Shown here piece by piece: positions 22,413 to 34,716 of a stretch of 64,000 bases of DNA. The stretch lies in contig CM028333.1 of the NCBI GenBank assembly GCA_016647705.1, positions 22,748,243-22,812,242 on the forward strand. Reading direction: 5' to 3'. The translations under genes were made by a program, and so were the position numbers. Numbering within the stretch: position 1 is the stretch's first letter; every line of letters starts with the position of its first letter. Source of the DNA: Eucommia ulmoides. Lineage: Eukaryota > Streptophyta > Magnoliopsida > Garryales > Eucommiaceae. The notes under the pieces are model-generated. The model worked only from the letters and a program-made list of their open reading frames with translations. It made no database searches and was not told the DNA's origin.

Positions 22413-24573
22413 TGTTGATCCTAAGATTTTGATGAACAATTAAGTATTGATATTTTGGTAGAACTAATGTTTGATCAAGTGTTTCAGTGATGAAGATGTT
22501 AAATTAAATAGATGCTAAATGATAAAATTGAAGATATTGAAAATCAAATTAAATGGATGCTAAATGATGAAGTTGAAAATTTAAGAGTTTAAAGAAATTA
22601 GAGAAAACAACTCAGGTAAATTTCAACTCTTAATATTCCATTTAGGAACATACACGGCACAAAATATTTTTATTATTTATGTGTGTTTTGATAAGATGAA
22701 TTTATTTGCTCCTATGTGTATTTGAAAAGAAATATTTATAAATGGTTAAAAGAGAATATAAGAATATTAGTGGAGCTTATTTAAATATAAAAATGGATAA
22801 GGGGCGAAATCGTAAAAGAAAGTAGGTTAAAAACGAGATCAGAGAAAGTGATTCAGAAGGAGGCAGTCGACTGAGGAGTCGATCGGAGAAGGAAGATAAA
22901 ACATCCTAAATTGAAGAGTCGACCGACTGGTTGACCTATGAAAACATCTGAACTCTCTGAATCTGCAAGTCGACCGAGTGGTCGACCAGTGGAAGCATGA
23001 CAAACTCTCTGAATCTGCGAGTCGATCAAGCGGTCAACCTATGCTCGTTGCGACGATGGTTTGGCTACAAGCGGCGTTGGGCAGTTGACTGAATATGCTG
23101 GTTCAGGATATTGTTTGATCCAATTTTAAATCCAAAAATAACCGTTTTTTGTTAGGATTTGAGAGAGATTTAAGCGATTTGGTGATATTTAAGATATGGT
23201 TTATATATTAATTAAATCCTATGGATTTGGTACATTAAATATTAATGTTTCTCAATTTGGTATATGAAATAGTTTTTATTCTTATTAATTGAGATTGAGA
23301 AATACTTTTGGGGATTTAATTGAGAGTTTTAAAAGTTGTTATTAAGTGAAATTGAACCTAAATGAAGTCTTTATGTTATAAGGGGTCTATAAGAGTATTT
23401 TATTGTCATGACACTTGTAAATTAGCCATTAGAATACTGATTACATGTGTCTTTAAATAGACCTGCAAATTTAATTAGTAATTAAGCAGTAAAGAAGAGA
23501 AATCATATCATATCATAAGAGTAAGTTTTTCTAATAATTATCTTTCTGAAAGTTTGTGAGCTATTCTAAGAGTGATCTTGAATATTAATTGCGATTAATA
23601 TTTGCTATTACTGGATTTGAAGTTACATTGCTTTATCTGATTATTCTGTAGATTCCGGGTAAGATCTTTCCAATTATATTCTTTCATTGCATTACTTATT
23701 TATATTTTGGAAATTGATCTTAGAAATTGTTTCTGATTTTTGAAGAAAATATTTTTACAAACAATTTCTTGAATCTGATTACGTGCTTAAATTTGCTACC
23801 CATATCTTGTTAAAAATCAGATTTTTGTATCTCACGTTTTTTCTATCACTAGTTGGGATATTAATTGAGTTATTATTTATCTGGGGTGGTAGAAGCTCCG
23901 AGTGAGATTTCCTACTTATCATTTTGTATTGGTGAGTAGTGTGACGGGTTAAATACTGTTGGAGGTATTTAATCAATGGTAGCCGAGTTTCACTCTTCCT
24001 GTAAAGAGATTGAGGTAATAATTCTTCTTGAATATAATTGCATTGTGAGTGACTTGTAAAGTTTTCATCTTTACATGGGAAAATGATAGTTGGAGTGTTT
24101 TGTGAGGTTTTGATTCTTGAGCCGTAGTGATAAAAAGAATTATGTTAATCTTTAACCTGTAAAAAGATAGGTCATTCTTGAACCTGTAAAAAGTAAAGGT
24201 TCTTCCTTAGCCTGTGAAATAGATATTGTAAAGGTTGACTCTGATCCTGTAAAAGAATCGGTGTGTGGGTTTGATTCTTACCTTTAAAGGGATCTTGAGA
24301 ATTAATGGGTGCAAATCTCCGTGGGGCTTGGAGGACTGGACTAACCAAGAGTAACTTGGTAAATCAGGATATATCTTGGTGTGCTGCATTATTAATTTGT
24401 TTATTTTTGTTGTTTGGGTGTGCACTTAGATTGATAATATTATTCTGCTATGTTATAAAAATAATAATTAATTTAGACTTAAAATTAATTATTTGATTTA
24501 TCAAGTTTTATTCTGATATATTTTTTAATTACTCAATTCACCCCCCCCTCTTAAGTATTCTGCTGGGTCAACA
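22413..24573 (+). mobile_element. Solo LTR of the element A family
   Basis: 2161 bp. It begins TGTTGATCCTAAG and ends GGGTCAACA. The target duplication has one mismatch (GAGCA at 22408-22412, AAGCA at 24574-24578). The GTCGAC-type array lies at about 22864-23095, and a TTTAAATA stretch near 23452 is a possible TATA box. Confidence 0.9.
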
Positions 24574-25545
24574 AAGCAAGGTAAGATAACTATACTCATT
24601 GTATATGCGGATGATATGGTGGTTATAGGGAATGATCCTAATGAAATAAAGGCCTTGTAAAATTACTTGTCTAAATAATTTGTAACGAAAGAGCTAGGCC
24701 TCCTGAAATATTTTCATGGGATTAAAGTATCCCAATCTAACAAAAGGATAATTCTGTCTCAAATAAAATATGCTCTAGATCTATTACGAGAGACTGGCAT
24801 GTCAGCATGTCAATCAATTGATAAACCAGTAGAAGAAGGTCTAAAGTTATGTGTTGAGCCCAACCAGGTACTAGTTGACAAAGGAAAATACCAAAGACTT
24901 GTAGGGAGATTTTTGTACGTATCTCATACCAGGTCAGATCTGGCTTATGCCTTGAGTATTGTTAGTCAGTTCATGCATAAATTTAGAGAACAATATATGA
25001 GTGCAGTTATTCGCATTTTGAAATATTTAAAGTTTGTTCTAGGAAAAAAAATATTGTTCACTAAAAATACAGACCATCAAAGTATAGAAGCCTATATTGA
25101 TACCAATTAGGCTGGTGACGTGGGTGACATACGATTTATTTCTAGATAATTTACCTTTCTAAGAGGTGACCATGTGACATGAAAAAGCAAGAAGAAAAAT
25201 GTTGTAGCTCGCTCGAATGCAGAAGTTGAATTCAGAGGTTTGACAAATGTAATGTGTGAGACATTATGACTAAGACTCATTTTGCAGGATTTGGGTTATC
25301 TACCTGAACAATCTATCCGACTGTTTTGTGACAATAAAACAGCATGTGGCATCGCACATAATCCAGTTCAACATGATCGCATAAAGTACGTTGAGGTCGA
25401 CACTTTTTTCGTTAAGGAAAAGTTGGAAGGAAAAATTGTAAAATTGCCTAAGTTTCGATCAGAGGATCAGTTGGCTGACATCTTCACCAAAACAGTTTCC
25501 AATCGGATATTCTTAAAGTTTTTAAATAAGGGGAGTGTTGAATAA
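24574..25545 (+). pseudogene. Copia-2 reverse transcriptase C-terminus and RNase H
   Basis: The active-site block LIVYADDMVVIGNDP appears near 24595-24640. The 103-codon frame at 24799-25110 (thumb and connection) and the 87-codon frame at 25282-25545 (RNase H end) follow. The latter holds RLFCDNKTACGIAHNPVQHD and QLADIFTK, the conserved last blocks of Copia pol, and ends nine bases inside the 3' LTR. The YADD catalytic pair is intact, but stops at 24657, near 25108 and near 25147 disrupt the gene. Confidence 0.9.
25526..25535 (+). promoter_or_regulatory. Polypurine tract of Copia-2
   Basis: AATAAGGGGAG abuts the 3' LTR start TGTTGAA. Confidence 0.8.
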
Positions 25546-25730
25546 TTCTACCTTCGTATTTTAGAATAATTTTACATTCTTATTTTAGAGATTTAATTGA
25601 AATTTTAATTAAGATAATTAAAAAATATGATAGCTTGATTCTAGCGTTTTATATCTACAATCAAACTATATATATACTCACATTGTATTGTATGATTGAA
25701 ATCATTACGTAATTGAGATACTTTTCAATA
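25536..25730 (+). repeat. 3' LTR of Copia-2
   Basis: 195 bp, aligned along its length with 16774-16961. Confidence 0.9.
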
Positions 25731-26033
25731 ATTTACTCATATAAAATTCATGAATTTTTTATACTAGTTAGATATTCTCTCACTATAGCGTACCCTCTAG
25801 TTTTGTACCTTCAATTTTGTCCATATCTTATGGCGTGAAAGGGCGTGAATAAGTCAGATAAATCTGAATTTGATTCTGTTTTTGTGGCGTGTATTTCTCA
25901 AGGTTTGCTTGGAAAGTAAAATTCCTTATAACCATAAAATATTTTGGCTTGGAAGAATTTTGGAATTCAAAATAAAAAAAAAATGCCATCAAGTTTTAAG
26001 ATAAGAGACAGATAAGTTTAATTAGGTGGAGGT
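25731..26033. other. AT-rich spacer, nothing seen
   Basis: No gene, repeat pair or element end is recognised. Confidence 0.5.
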
Positions 26034-26488
26034 GGCGTTTGATAACTATTTTTGTTCCCATTTCAGTAATAGAATGAGAATGGGATGAAAATTCTGTTTC
26101 TTTCTTGATAGTAGAATTGCGTTTGGTAACGATTTTGTTTTTAGGAACAAAATCGCGTTTGGTAACAATTTTATCCTAAAAAAATAAAAATTGTTTTGAT
26201 AACAATTTTTTTTTGTTTTGGCCGGACGGTGGCTGGCTGGTGGCGCTAGAAGTTGTCGGATGGTGGGCGGTCGGCGATGCAGAGGTGACTGGCGACGGCG
26301 GTCGGTCGAGGTCGACGGCGACAGTGGACGGTGGCCGGACGGCGGATGAACAATGGCGGTGGTTTTTGAGAATGGAATGGGAATAATGAGAAATAACTTT
26401 TTTTTTGTTTCTCATTTCTTAAGAAAAAAGTTGGCACAATTCTCAAATGAGAATAGAATAGGAACGAGAACAAAAATTATCAAATGCT
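26034..26488. mobile_element. MITE-like palindromic element with GC-rich core
   Basis: The left end GGCGTTTGATAACTATTTTT and the right end (reverse complement AGCATTTGATAATTTTTG) form imperfect inverted repeats of about 45 bp. The motif GCGTTTGGTAAC recurs inside (about 26114 and 26155). The middle (26219-26350) is very GC-rich and built of CGGCGG and GTCGG-like steps, in sharp contrast with its surroundings. No target duplication is clear, so the superfamily is not assigned. Confidence 0.5.
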
Positions 26489-27251
26489 ATTCCTAAACAA
26501 AAATTCCAAAAATATGGGAATGTGATGAGAATTTCTAGCATGGAAAGCCTAGTTTTACAAACAAAAAATTACACTTTACTCCTATATACTTTAACTAATT
26601 CACACTTTTTCTTCACGAACTATTTCATATTACACTAAACTCGATAGGCTTTTAATATATCTGACACTGTTAAATTTTCGTTAAATACTAGGAAATGATA
26701 AAAGGACACCTCACTGGAAATACAAAATTCCATGCACTTCAATGGTCATATTTTTTTTTATGGAAAATTGTATTTTTTTCACCCTTAAAATTTAAAATGG
26801 GTGTCAACAGTAGGATTTGTAGTTTTAGTAATAGTAATTTGGTCCTAAAGTTTCAAAGAAATTTCTATTTGATCCAATTGGAAAAATTATTTTTAAATAA
26901 ACCTTGTTATTTCATTAAATAAATAAAACTCATTGATAAAAAATTTACTTTTAATTACTTACAGTACCTTTATGTTGGGTTTATCTCATATTGGATGTGG
27001 AAGGGGCAAGTGGTTAGTGTAGTGTAGGATGGTATTGGACATCTCTCACCACCAAAAGTTATCTCTTGGTCCGTGCCTATCATTAATACAAATTTAATAA
27101 TAAAATATTAACTTCTAGCTAAACAGGTAAAAAATAAATTTTACAAATAAGGACTAAAATAAAATATCACAGTCAAGATGGTCAACTAAGTTATAATATA
27201 ATGGTAAAAAAGTCACATGATTTTTAATGACAATTTATTGACAATATTATG
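26489..27251. other. AT-rich spacer, no gene seen
   Basis: Open frames are short and low in complexity. Sequence near 26970-27080 (TGTTGGGTTTATCTC then a GATGTGGAAGGGGCAAG stretch) looks like a terminal piece of a small LTR element, but I found no partner. Confidence 0.4.
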
Positions 27252-28595
27252 TGTTGACCCACAAATCTATCCAAGAGGGGGATGAATTGGGTAGTGATAA
27301 AAATTTAAACAATTGAATATCAAACACACAAGTTATCAATTTTCCTAATTGATTATTATTTTGTATTACAATGAAAACGTATTTAGCTAAGTGCATAGCC
27401 AAACAATCAGATCCTGATAGATCACCTTGATTTCTTGAAAATAGATAAGATAGATCAGTGTAGTACAAAACGGGTGATGAAAACTTTTGTGTGTTTCTAT
27501 CAAGAACACTTTGAAAATCTCTCTTTTAAAAACATTTCTGCAAAATCACACTCTCTATTAAGCAAAAACTGATTTAAACTCTTTGTTACTGATTACTTAA
27601 TTGAAATCCACAGGTCTATAATGGTTATGTTTCAGAACATAAGACCATAAATGATACTTTAAGATCTCATATATAATATATTTTTAAAATAAATATATTT
27701 CATTTAAAAATACTCTTTGAAAAGCTCAATTTGATCTCCAAAATTTATTTGATTCAAAATCCTTAAATATAGAAAGTAATTTTACTAATTCAACTCATAA
27801 AATCAATTAATATAAGGACCAATTAATAGGATCTTCAAAATACGTGATATACATTTGAAATATACTCCAATTCCCTTAAAATTTGATTTTCCAATATGCA
27901 AAATCATAGAATTTGGGTAGAAGATCACAAAAATCAAAACGGTTAAATTTGATTAGATTTGTCACTGTCGCTCGACCACCCATCTATCGATTGATTGGTG
28001 GTCTAAAAACGTCATAATTTAGACTTATTTAGTCTGTATTGGTCGACCACCCCTACCGTCGGTTGATCGATTCAGCCAGTAACTTCCTCCCACATTTTCT
28101 TTCAAACTATTGTTTTTGTTAGTCGACTGACATTTTTCGTTGGTTGACCGAATTGACCAGATACTTCTCTTTTCATGTGTTAAAAATATTTTCTCAATTC
28201 AACACTTCATAAAAAAATATTTTCATGATTTTAACACTTTATAAAAATAATTTAAGATCTTAAACGTATCACTTCTTACCATGACACACATAAGATTACT
28301 CGTTTTAAAGTGTTGTGCGTGATCCTAATCAGGTTGCATTATGAGTATAAGAGTATTGAATTGTTTTTACCTAATAATACAAAAAATCTTTAATGCTCCA
28401 AAAATTTCTTCAACGTCTTCGTTTGCAAGCATCTTGAAAATATTGTCTTGTAAATCTTCAACGATCAATATCTTTTTCGATTCAATATTTTTCTTATTTG
28501 AACAATTAGAAGTCTAATCTGAAATCACTCAATAAACACATTAATTCCATCAAACATCAATGTTCAATTGTCCATCAAAATATCTAGAGTCAACA
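27252..28595 (-). repeat. 3' LTR of Copia-3
   Basis: 1344 bp. In plus-strand reading it opens TGTTGACCCACAAATC and closes AGAGTCAACA. It is related to but shorter than the element A LTRs and also holds GTCGAC-like motifs (about 27966-28150). The adjoining 28596-28615 gives a minus-strand purine tract AAAAAATGGAGAGAT. Confidence 0.8.
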
Positions 28596-29065
28596 ATCTC
28601 TCCATTTTTTATGATGACAATTAAGTTTGATGTTTTCTCAATAAAAATATGTAAACAAACTTCCTCTGAATATGAGAACAGTGACGCACCCCGAAGTTTG
28701 AAAAAAAAAAACGAGAGAAGAGAAAAATGCGATTTGGTTCCATCCCTCTCAAAATTAGTTCATTTTAACAAAATAGTTTTAGGAGCTTTTCTAGGCCCAG
28801 TTTTGAAAACGTTGTTTGGGCCAATTTGTTTAAAAAATTAAGTTGCTACCTAACATTGAGTTAAATGGTGTGCTAAGTTACCGTAAATTTTGAAAAATTA
28901 TTTTATTTTATAAATGGCCCAAATTTTGACTCGTAAAAACAGTTGGTTTTAATCAGAGATTTGTTTAAAGTTCGGGAATCGGTTATTCTTGGGGAAGGTG
29001 TTATGCACCCCAAGACACTTGTCCGAAGACGATACCTAAGTTTAAATAAATCTTTAAATTCAAAC

Positions 29066-31268
29066 TGTTAATCCTAAGATTTTGATGAACAATTAAATGT
29101 TGATGTTTTTGATAGAACTAACGATTTGATTAAGTGTTTCAGTTTATTAGTTCCAATAGAGATATTATCATGAAGAAGTTGAAATGGATGTTAAATACTA
29201 AAGATAAATGACAAAGATGATGAAAGTTAAGAGATTGAAGAAATTGAAGAATCTAAGAAAAACAACTCAGGTTAAATTTTTACTCTTAATGATTCCCGAT
29301 TAGGATCACACACGACACAAAATAATTTTTATAAATATGTGTATTTTTTATAAGATCCTAATTAGTTAAATTATTTGCTCCTATGTGTAATTGAAAAAGA
29401 AATATTGATAATTAATTAAAATTGAATTTAAGAATTTAGTAGAGCTAACTAAGAAAAGAAATCGGTTAAAGGGGCGAAAACATTGAAGAAAATGGATTAA
29501 AATTGAATTGAGGAAGGATTCCAGCATGGTCGGTTGACAGGTAGGTCGACCTATGTCCAAAAGTGAAAGTCTTTGAATTGGTAAGTTGACAGACAGGTCG
29601 ACTTATGAAAGTCTCTGAATTGGTAAGTTGACAGACAGGTCGACTTATGAGATTCTCTAAACTGGTAAGTTAACAGACAGGCCGACTTATGGATTGGTAA
29701 GTTAACAGATAAGTCAACTTATGGTCTGTTTCAGGATTTGTGAAATTTCGGGATTTATTCAAATACTAACTGTTTTATGGTTAAGATTTGAGAGATATCT
29801 TAGGGATTTAATGTTATTTAAGATATGCAACTAATATTTGAATATCCCTATAGATTTGGTACATGAAATTAAATTGTTTTTCAAATTGGTCTTTTTAATT
29901 TTTCTTATCTTATTGATTTGAGTTTGAGGGATTTAATTGAATATTTTAAAAGATATTTTTAAGTGAATTATATCTGAAATGAGTCATTATGATATACATG
30001 GTCTATTGGTATAATTAAATGTCATGATTTATGGGAAGTAGCCATTGGAGGGCTTGTTTTATTCCCTTATAAATAAATCTGCATTTTTCACTTCTAAAAA
30101 AGTTGATTAGATATCAATATAATCTGAATTTATTATGAGCTATTCAATTCTCATGTTTTCTAAGACTTATCATACTGAGAGTTTGTGAGATCTTTCTTGA
30201 GAATCATTTTTTAAAAATTATTTGTTCGATCACCGATTTGAAGTTGCATTGCTAATAATTATTTTTTCAGTGGAATCCTGGTGAGATCTTTCCAAATTAC
30301 TTACTATTAATTATTGCTTGATTATATTATTTATTATTTGGAATTTGATCTTTGAAATTGTTTTTCGGATTTTTTATTGAAAATTATTTTTGAAACAATT
30401 TCTTAAGAGAATCTGATTACATGCTTAATTGTTGGCTACCCATCTTTATTTGAAATAAGATTTTAAAATTCTCACTTTTCTATCACTAGTATCGGAACAT
30501 TAATTGAGTTTGAATTTATCTGGGGTGGTAGAAGTTCTGAGTGGAAAAATCACTTATCAATTTTTTGTAATTGGTGAGTTGAATATCGGATCAGATACTA
30601 CTGGGAGTGTCTAATCAATGGTAGCTAGTTTCAATCTCTTCCGGTAAAGAGATTGAGGTTTTGATCTTTGTCTAAGGTATAAAAAGATTAGGTATGAATT
30701 CTTGATTGAATTTGTAAGTGAATTGTAAAGGTTCCATTTTTACCTGGGAAAATAATACTTGGAGTGATTGTGAGGTTTAATTCTTGAGCCTAATGTATAA
30801 AAAGAATTGGATCGTGATTCTCCTTGTAATATAATTAAGTTAATCTTTAGCCTGTAAAAAGATAAGTTATTCTTGAGCCTGGGAAAAAGAAGAGGTTATT
30901 CCTGAGCTTAGAAAAATGAATTGTAAAGGTTGATTCTGAACCTGTGAAAAGAATCTTTGTGAGGGTTTGGCTCCTACCTTTAAAGGGATCTTGAGTTTAG
31001 TGGATACGAATCTTCGTGGGGCTTGGAGAACTGGATTAGCCAAGAGTAGCTTGGTGAACCAGGATATATCTTGTTGTGCTGCTTTATGTACTTTACTTAT
31101 ATATTGTTGTTTAGTGTGTACCTAGTTGATAACACATATCCATTGCTATAATGATAATAATTAATTTTAGGATAAAATTAATTGTTTGATTTTTGAAGTA
31201 TTATAAATTTTGATATTTTGTAATACTAACAAATTCACCCCCATCTTGGATAGCTCATTAAGCCAACA
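29066..31268 (+). mobile_element. Solo LTR of the element A family
   Basis: 2203 bp. It begins TGTTAATCCTAAG and ends AAGCCAACA. The target duplication CAAAC is perfect (29061-29065 and 31269-31273). A tandem array of about five units of about 45 bp with GACAGACAGGTCGACTTATG lies at 29520-29725. Confidence 0.95.
30068..30075 (+). promoter_or_regulatory. Putative TATA box of the solo LTR
   Basis: TATAAATA lies about 1 kb from the LTR start. It marks the likely U3/R boundary region and is about 345 bp downstream of the palindrome array. Confidence 0.4.
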
Positions 31269-32227
31269 CAAACTAATCTAAGTAATTTTTTTTTTCAATT
31301 TTCTTTAACACACTAATTTCCCTTTTTTTTAATCTTTATTTTTATGTAAAACAAAAAAACAAAAAAGTTAAAACAACAATAGATAAAATAGAAAAGAAAT
31401 AAAGAACAAATGCCTCCCTTTTAGACTGCCTATCGATTATGGAAGAATCAACAAGTTTGGCTCCAGGGCGAATTTTTATTGTTTAGCTAATGATGTTTTG
31501 ACAAAACTATTATGCATTTTTTAAAGAGAAGAAAAAGAGTAAAATAATTTTAAGAAAAAGCACTTTATTGGAATGTAGAAAATCATATTTTAAATAAAGA
31601 AAACATAATGCAAAAAACATGCAAAAACTTTAACTATATTAAAAAAACAAAGTCTACAAAAAAATTATTTATAGAAATAATTTAGAAAAAACAAAAAGAT
31701 CTCAAGAATCTTCTTTTGGAAAAATCTTTAAAAAAAAACACTTTTTGTTAAGAAATAAGTTACAAATTTTAATTTTTGACTAATTAAGAAAAAACAAAGT
31801 TTGAAATGAAAAAAGTGAAAGGTTTTGATGAAACGTTCTTGGAAGAATATTTTTTAGAAAAACATTCTTGGAAATAAAAACATTTTTGTGAAAAACTTGA
31901 GAAATGATTTTTTTTAAAAATGGTTTAAAAAGGTTTTTGAACAGTAACAATAATCTTTTTTAAAAGAACTTTATTTTAGAAAACCTTAAACTTACTTTTA
32001 AAAAAAGGAACCTTTCTTTCTCAAAAACAATTTGAAAAAGTATTTTTAGAAATATAAGAACAAGTTAAAGAAAATAAATATATTTTATGAAGCAAGAAAC
32101 CATGGTTTTTTTGTAAAAACCTTGTTCAAGACATCTTTTTGGAAAAAAAAAAACATAATAATTTTTTCTAGGAATCATTTTTTGGAAAAAAGGTTTTTAA
32201 ATACATATAAAACATTTTAGGGAAAAC

Positions 32228-32345
32228 AAGTTTAGAAAAATACTTTTAAAACACATTAAATTTAGAAAAATATTTTTTAAAGATATTAAGTTTAGAAACA
32301 TACTTTTAAAACTACTAAGTTTAGAAAAATACTTTTCAAGAAGAA
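32228..32345. repeat. Tandem repeat, about 30 bp x 4
   Basis: Four diverged units beginning AAGTTTAGAAAAATACTTTT start near 32228, 32258, 32288 and 32317 within element H. Confidence 0.8.
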
Positions 32346-32850
32346 ACTTAAAAATAATTTCTAAGAATACTAAAGTTTTATTTTTTGGAGTAAAACACAA
32401 ACAATATTTTTTGTGAAGAAAACGTTCTATGTAAAACTCCTTTTATCTTTTTATATATTTTTTTCCCCTTGTTTTTTGTTTGTTTAAGGAAAAATAAGAG
32501 CAAAACTTGAAATTAAAGGAAATGATATGCATTTTTTATTCTTGACAAGAACACTCCAACGAAATTAACTTGCTTAGACAAAATTAATGTTATTGTTTGA
32601 TTTTTATTAGTAAAAGAAATAGAAAATATATGTATATGGATAGTCCTACTCATAACTAAGAAGGAGAAAATGTTTCTAAAAAAGGCATACACTTATCCCA
32701 TAAGGGATAGAGGGTCTCCATTTATTCCGTCTTTTAGCCACAAGTGTCTTGATATAAATTTATATAGGGTCAGTCCAAAGATTTGACTTACATATATATA
32801 GGGTGCCAGTCCATGACCTGACACTTAGTGTCAGTCCATGATCTAGACTA

Positions 32851-32942
32851 AAATGCGGAAAGACGCAGAGTAGAAAAAGTAAAACGCGGAAAGACACGGA
32901 GCAAGAAAAGTGAAGTGCAAAAAGGCGCAGAGTAGGAAAAAT
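32851..32942. repeat. Tandem repeat, about 31 bp x 3
   Basis: Three units of the form GCGGAAAGACGCAGAGTAG follow one another within element H. Confidence 0.8.
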
Positions 32943-33088
32943 AAATAGTCAGTAGTTAGTAGTTAGTTGGTTTATTTTAGGTTTTTTGAGTTTGGTTTTT
33001 TGTATTTGTTGACAAAAGACAAAAATGATATGCTCATCAAAAGCTTCTTATAGTTCTTGACAAAAGAGAAAGATAATATGCACACAAA

Positions 33089-33123
33089 CCCCCCCCCCCC
33101 CCCCCCAAAAAAAAAAAAAAAAA
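33089..33123. repeat. Poly-C then poly-A homopolymer tract
   Basis: Eighteen C are followed directly by seventeen A. The exact lengths may be affected by sequencing or assembly error. Confidence 0.9.
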
Positions 33124-34379
33124 GGTTGAAGAAGACTTACCTAAATTAGGGAAGTGGTCTTTCCCTAAGTGTGTTACATTCTTCTTATGCTTTCTTTTAT
33201 TCTTCTTCTTTTGCTTGGTTGTTCTTGTGAGCTTTCTTGAACTCTTTGTAAAAGAGTTTCAAGATGAGGCTTTTATGGATTTTAGAAGCTTTTTGGAGGT
33301 GTTTGAGAGGTGAAATGCTAGGGACTAAGCAAACCCGATAGATGATTTGAGCATAGAGAGAGATGAGTGATAAGTGTAGTGTCCTTAAGAAAAATGGACC
33401 CCTTTTATAGGTAAAATTGGTTGCCTACCAGAAGACATTTAATACCATTTAATTGATGGGGGGCTACTCTCTTAGGTTGGAATGATTACTTTCATAATCT
33501 TCCTATATATGGTATGGTGTGAAGAATCTTCCGAAAGATCATATGAAATGCTCTCTATTTATGGTAACATCCTTAGTAAGCTCCCAATTAGCTATGTACA
33601 TTCCCTACAAGCATCCTATGTTTTGAACTAACCCTGGAGGGCGTGCTCGCAGTGATTTTGGTATTTTGGGCACCCATTTGTCTAATTAAGGCTTTATTAA
33701 TTGATTTTTTGGAAATAAAAAATTTAAACATGAAATTAAACTATCCAAAATATTTTTGAAAAGTTCAATTTCAAAAAATAAAATATTTTTGACCATCAAT
33801 TTGATAAAACCAATGAAAACGAAAGTTTGGGGTCAAAATATAAAATAATTGTATTTGGTGAAATTTCTTCGAATGAAAGGGTAGAAAATAAAATTAGACA
33901 TATTAAAAGTGATATCCATAGAAATTTCACTTTTAATTTTGTCATTTTAGTCCCTGATTAACTTTTAAAATTTTTTAAACTGACCCGAAACTTTTGTTTA
34001 TATAGAAATTCGATCGAATTAGTGATTTTTCATTTTTTTTTAATGTTAAAGCGTAATCTAATACGGAAATTCGTCCCTATAAACCTCAGTTTAAAATTTG
34101 TCTGAATTTGTGCTTTAGATTCGATACTTTTCAAAATAAAAACGAGTGGAACAAAATTCGGTGTCTACAGGTGGATTTTTAACTCGTTTAAGAACCATGA
34201 TGAGCTAAAATATTTATAAAAATATGCATTATAAATCACAAAACATAATTGTTCCCCCTTTCTAATTATACTCATGAATTTATGCTAGTAGAATACATAT
34301 TCTTTTTAAAAACATCACATAACTAACTTTTCTTCTTTTGTCATCTCAAAAAGTGGGGACGCCCGATCAAAATATTTAT

Positions 34380-34716
34380 TCTAACCATATATTATTATGC
34401 CCAGTCATACCTAAATATTGAATATTTTTTCACAAATTGATCTTTATTTAGAGGTTTAATAAAAATATCACCAAGTTGGTAAGAAGTATTAGCATATTCA
34501 ATAGAAACATCTTCTTTCTGAATGTGATCAGGAAAAAAAAATAATGATGTACCTCTATATACTTAGTTCATGAGTGTTGTGCTACATTCTTACTTAGACA
34601 TATAGCATTTTAATTATCACAATGGATAAGAACTTCCTCCATGCAAATACCAAAATCATGCAATTATTGTTTAATGTATAGAATTTGTGCACAAAAATTA
34701 CCATATACTCTACCTC
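34380..34716 (-). pseudogene. Copia-3 RNase H, C-terminal end
   Basis: The minus strand reads CAQILYIKQ, LHDFGICMEEVLIHCDN, then NVAQHS, VHHYFFPDHIQKEDVSIEY and NTSYQLGDIFIKPLNKDQF. These are the consecutive conserved blocks at the end of Copia pol. Two stops occur. On its right side the reading is cut by the TIR element at the sequence coding the EAEY-like motif, whose other part lies at 57757 and beyond. Confidence 0.88.

Larger units (their letters stand above)
16774..25730 (+). mobile_element. Copia-2: decayed Ty1/Copia element with two nested solo LTRs
   Basis: Short LTRs (16774-16961, 188 bp, and 25536-25730, 195 bp) begin TGTTGAA and end TTCAATA. They are flanked by a perfect duplication ATTTA (16769-16773 and 25731-25735). 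A primer-binding site follows the first LTR and an AAGGGGAG purine tract precedes the second. The plus strand carries gag zinc knuckle, protease, integrase, reverse transcriptase and RNase H pieces in Copia order. Two solo LTRs of the element A family interrupt integrase (18785-20932) and reverse transcriptase (22413-24573). Without them the element is about 4.6 kb, near normal Copia size. Many stops show that it is old. Confidence 0.93.
28682..34169 (-). mobile_element. Long LTR-like insertion (element H), possibly Tat/Ogre-type Gypsy
   Basis: On the minus strand it starts TGTAGACACCGAATTTTG (34169 leftward) and ends GGGGTGCGTCA (28682), TG...CA ends with partly inverted tips. It separates the Copia-3 LTR region from the Copia-3 RNase H region. 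Without the solo LTR at 29066-31268 it is about 3.28 kb and non-coding. Text such as GGGGAAGGTGTTATGCACCCC (about 28995-29015) is reminiscent of Tat/Ogre Gypsy LTRs. No target duplication is visible, so it may be a solo LTR with decayed flanks. Confidence 0.5.

Noticed and set aside
26176-26473. Two overlapping minus-strand frames rich in Pro, Ser and Thr
   Set aside because: They arise from the GC-rich core of the MITE-like element; no domain and no conservation evidence.
26970-27080. Possible small LTR (TRIM-like) start TGTTGGGTTTATCTC
   Set aside because: No second LTR, primer site or duplication was found nearby.
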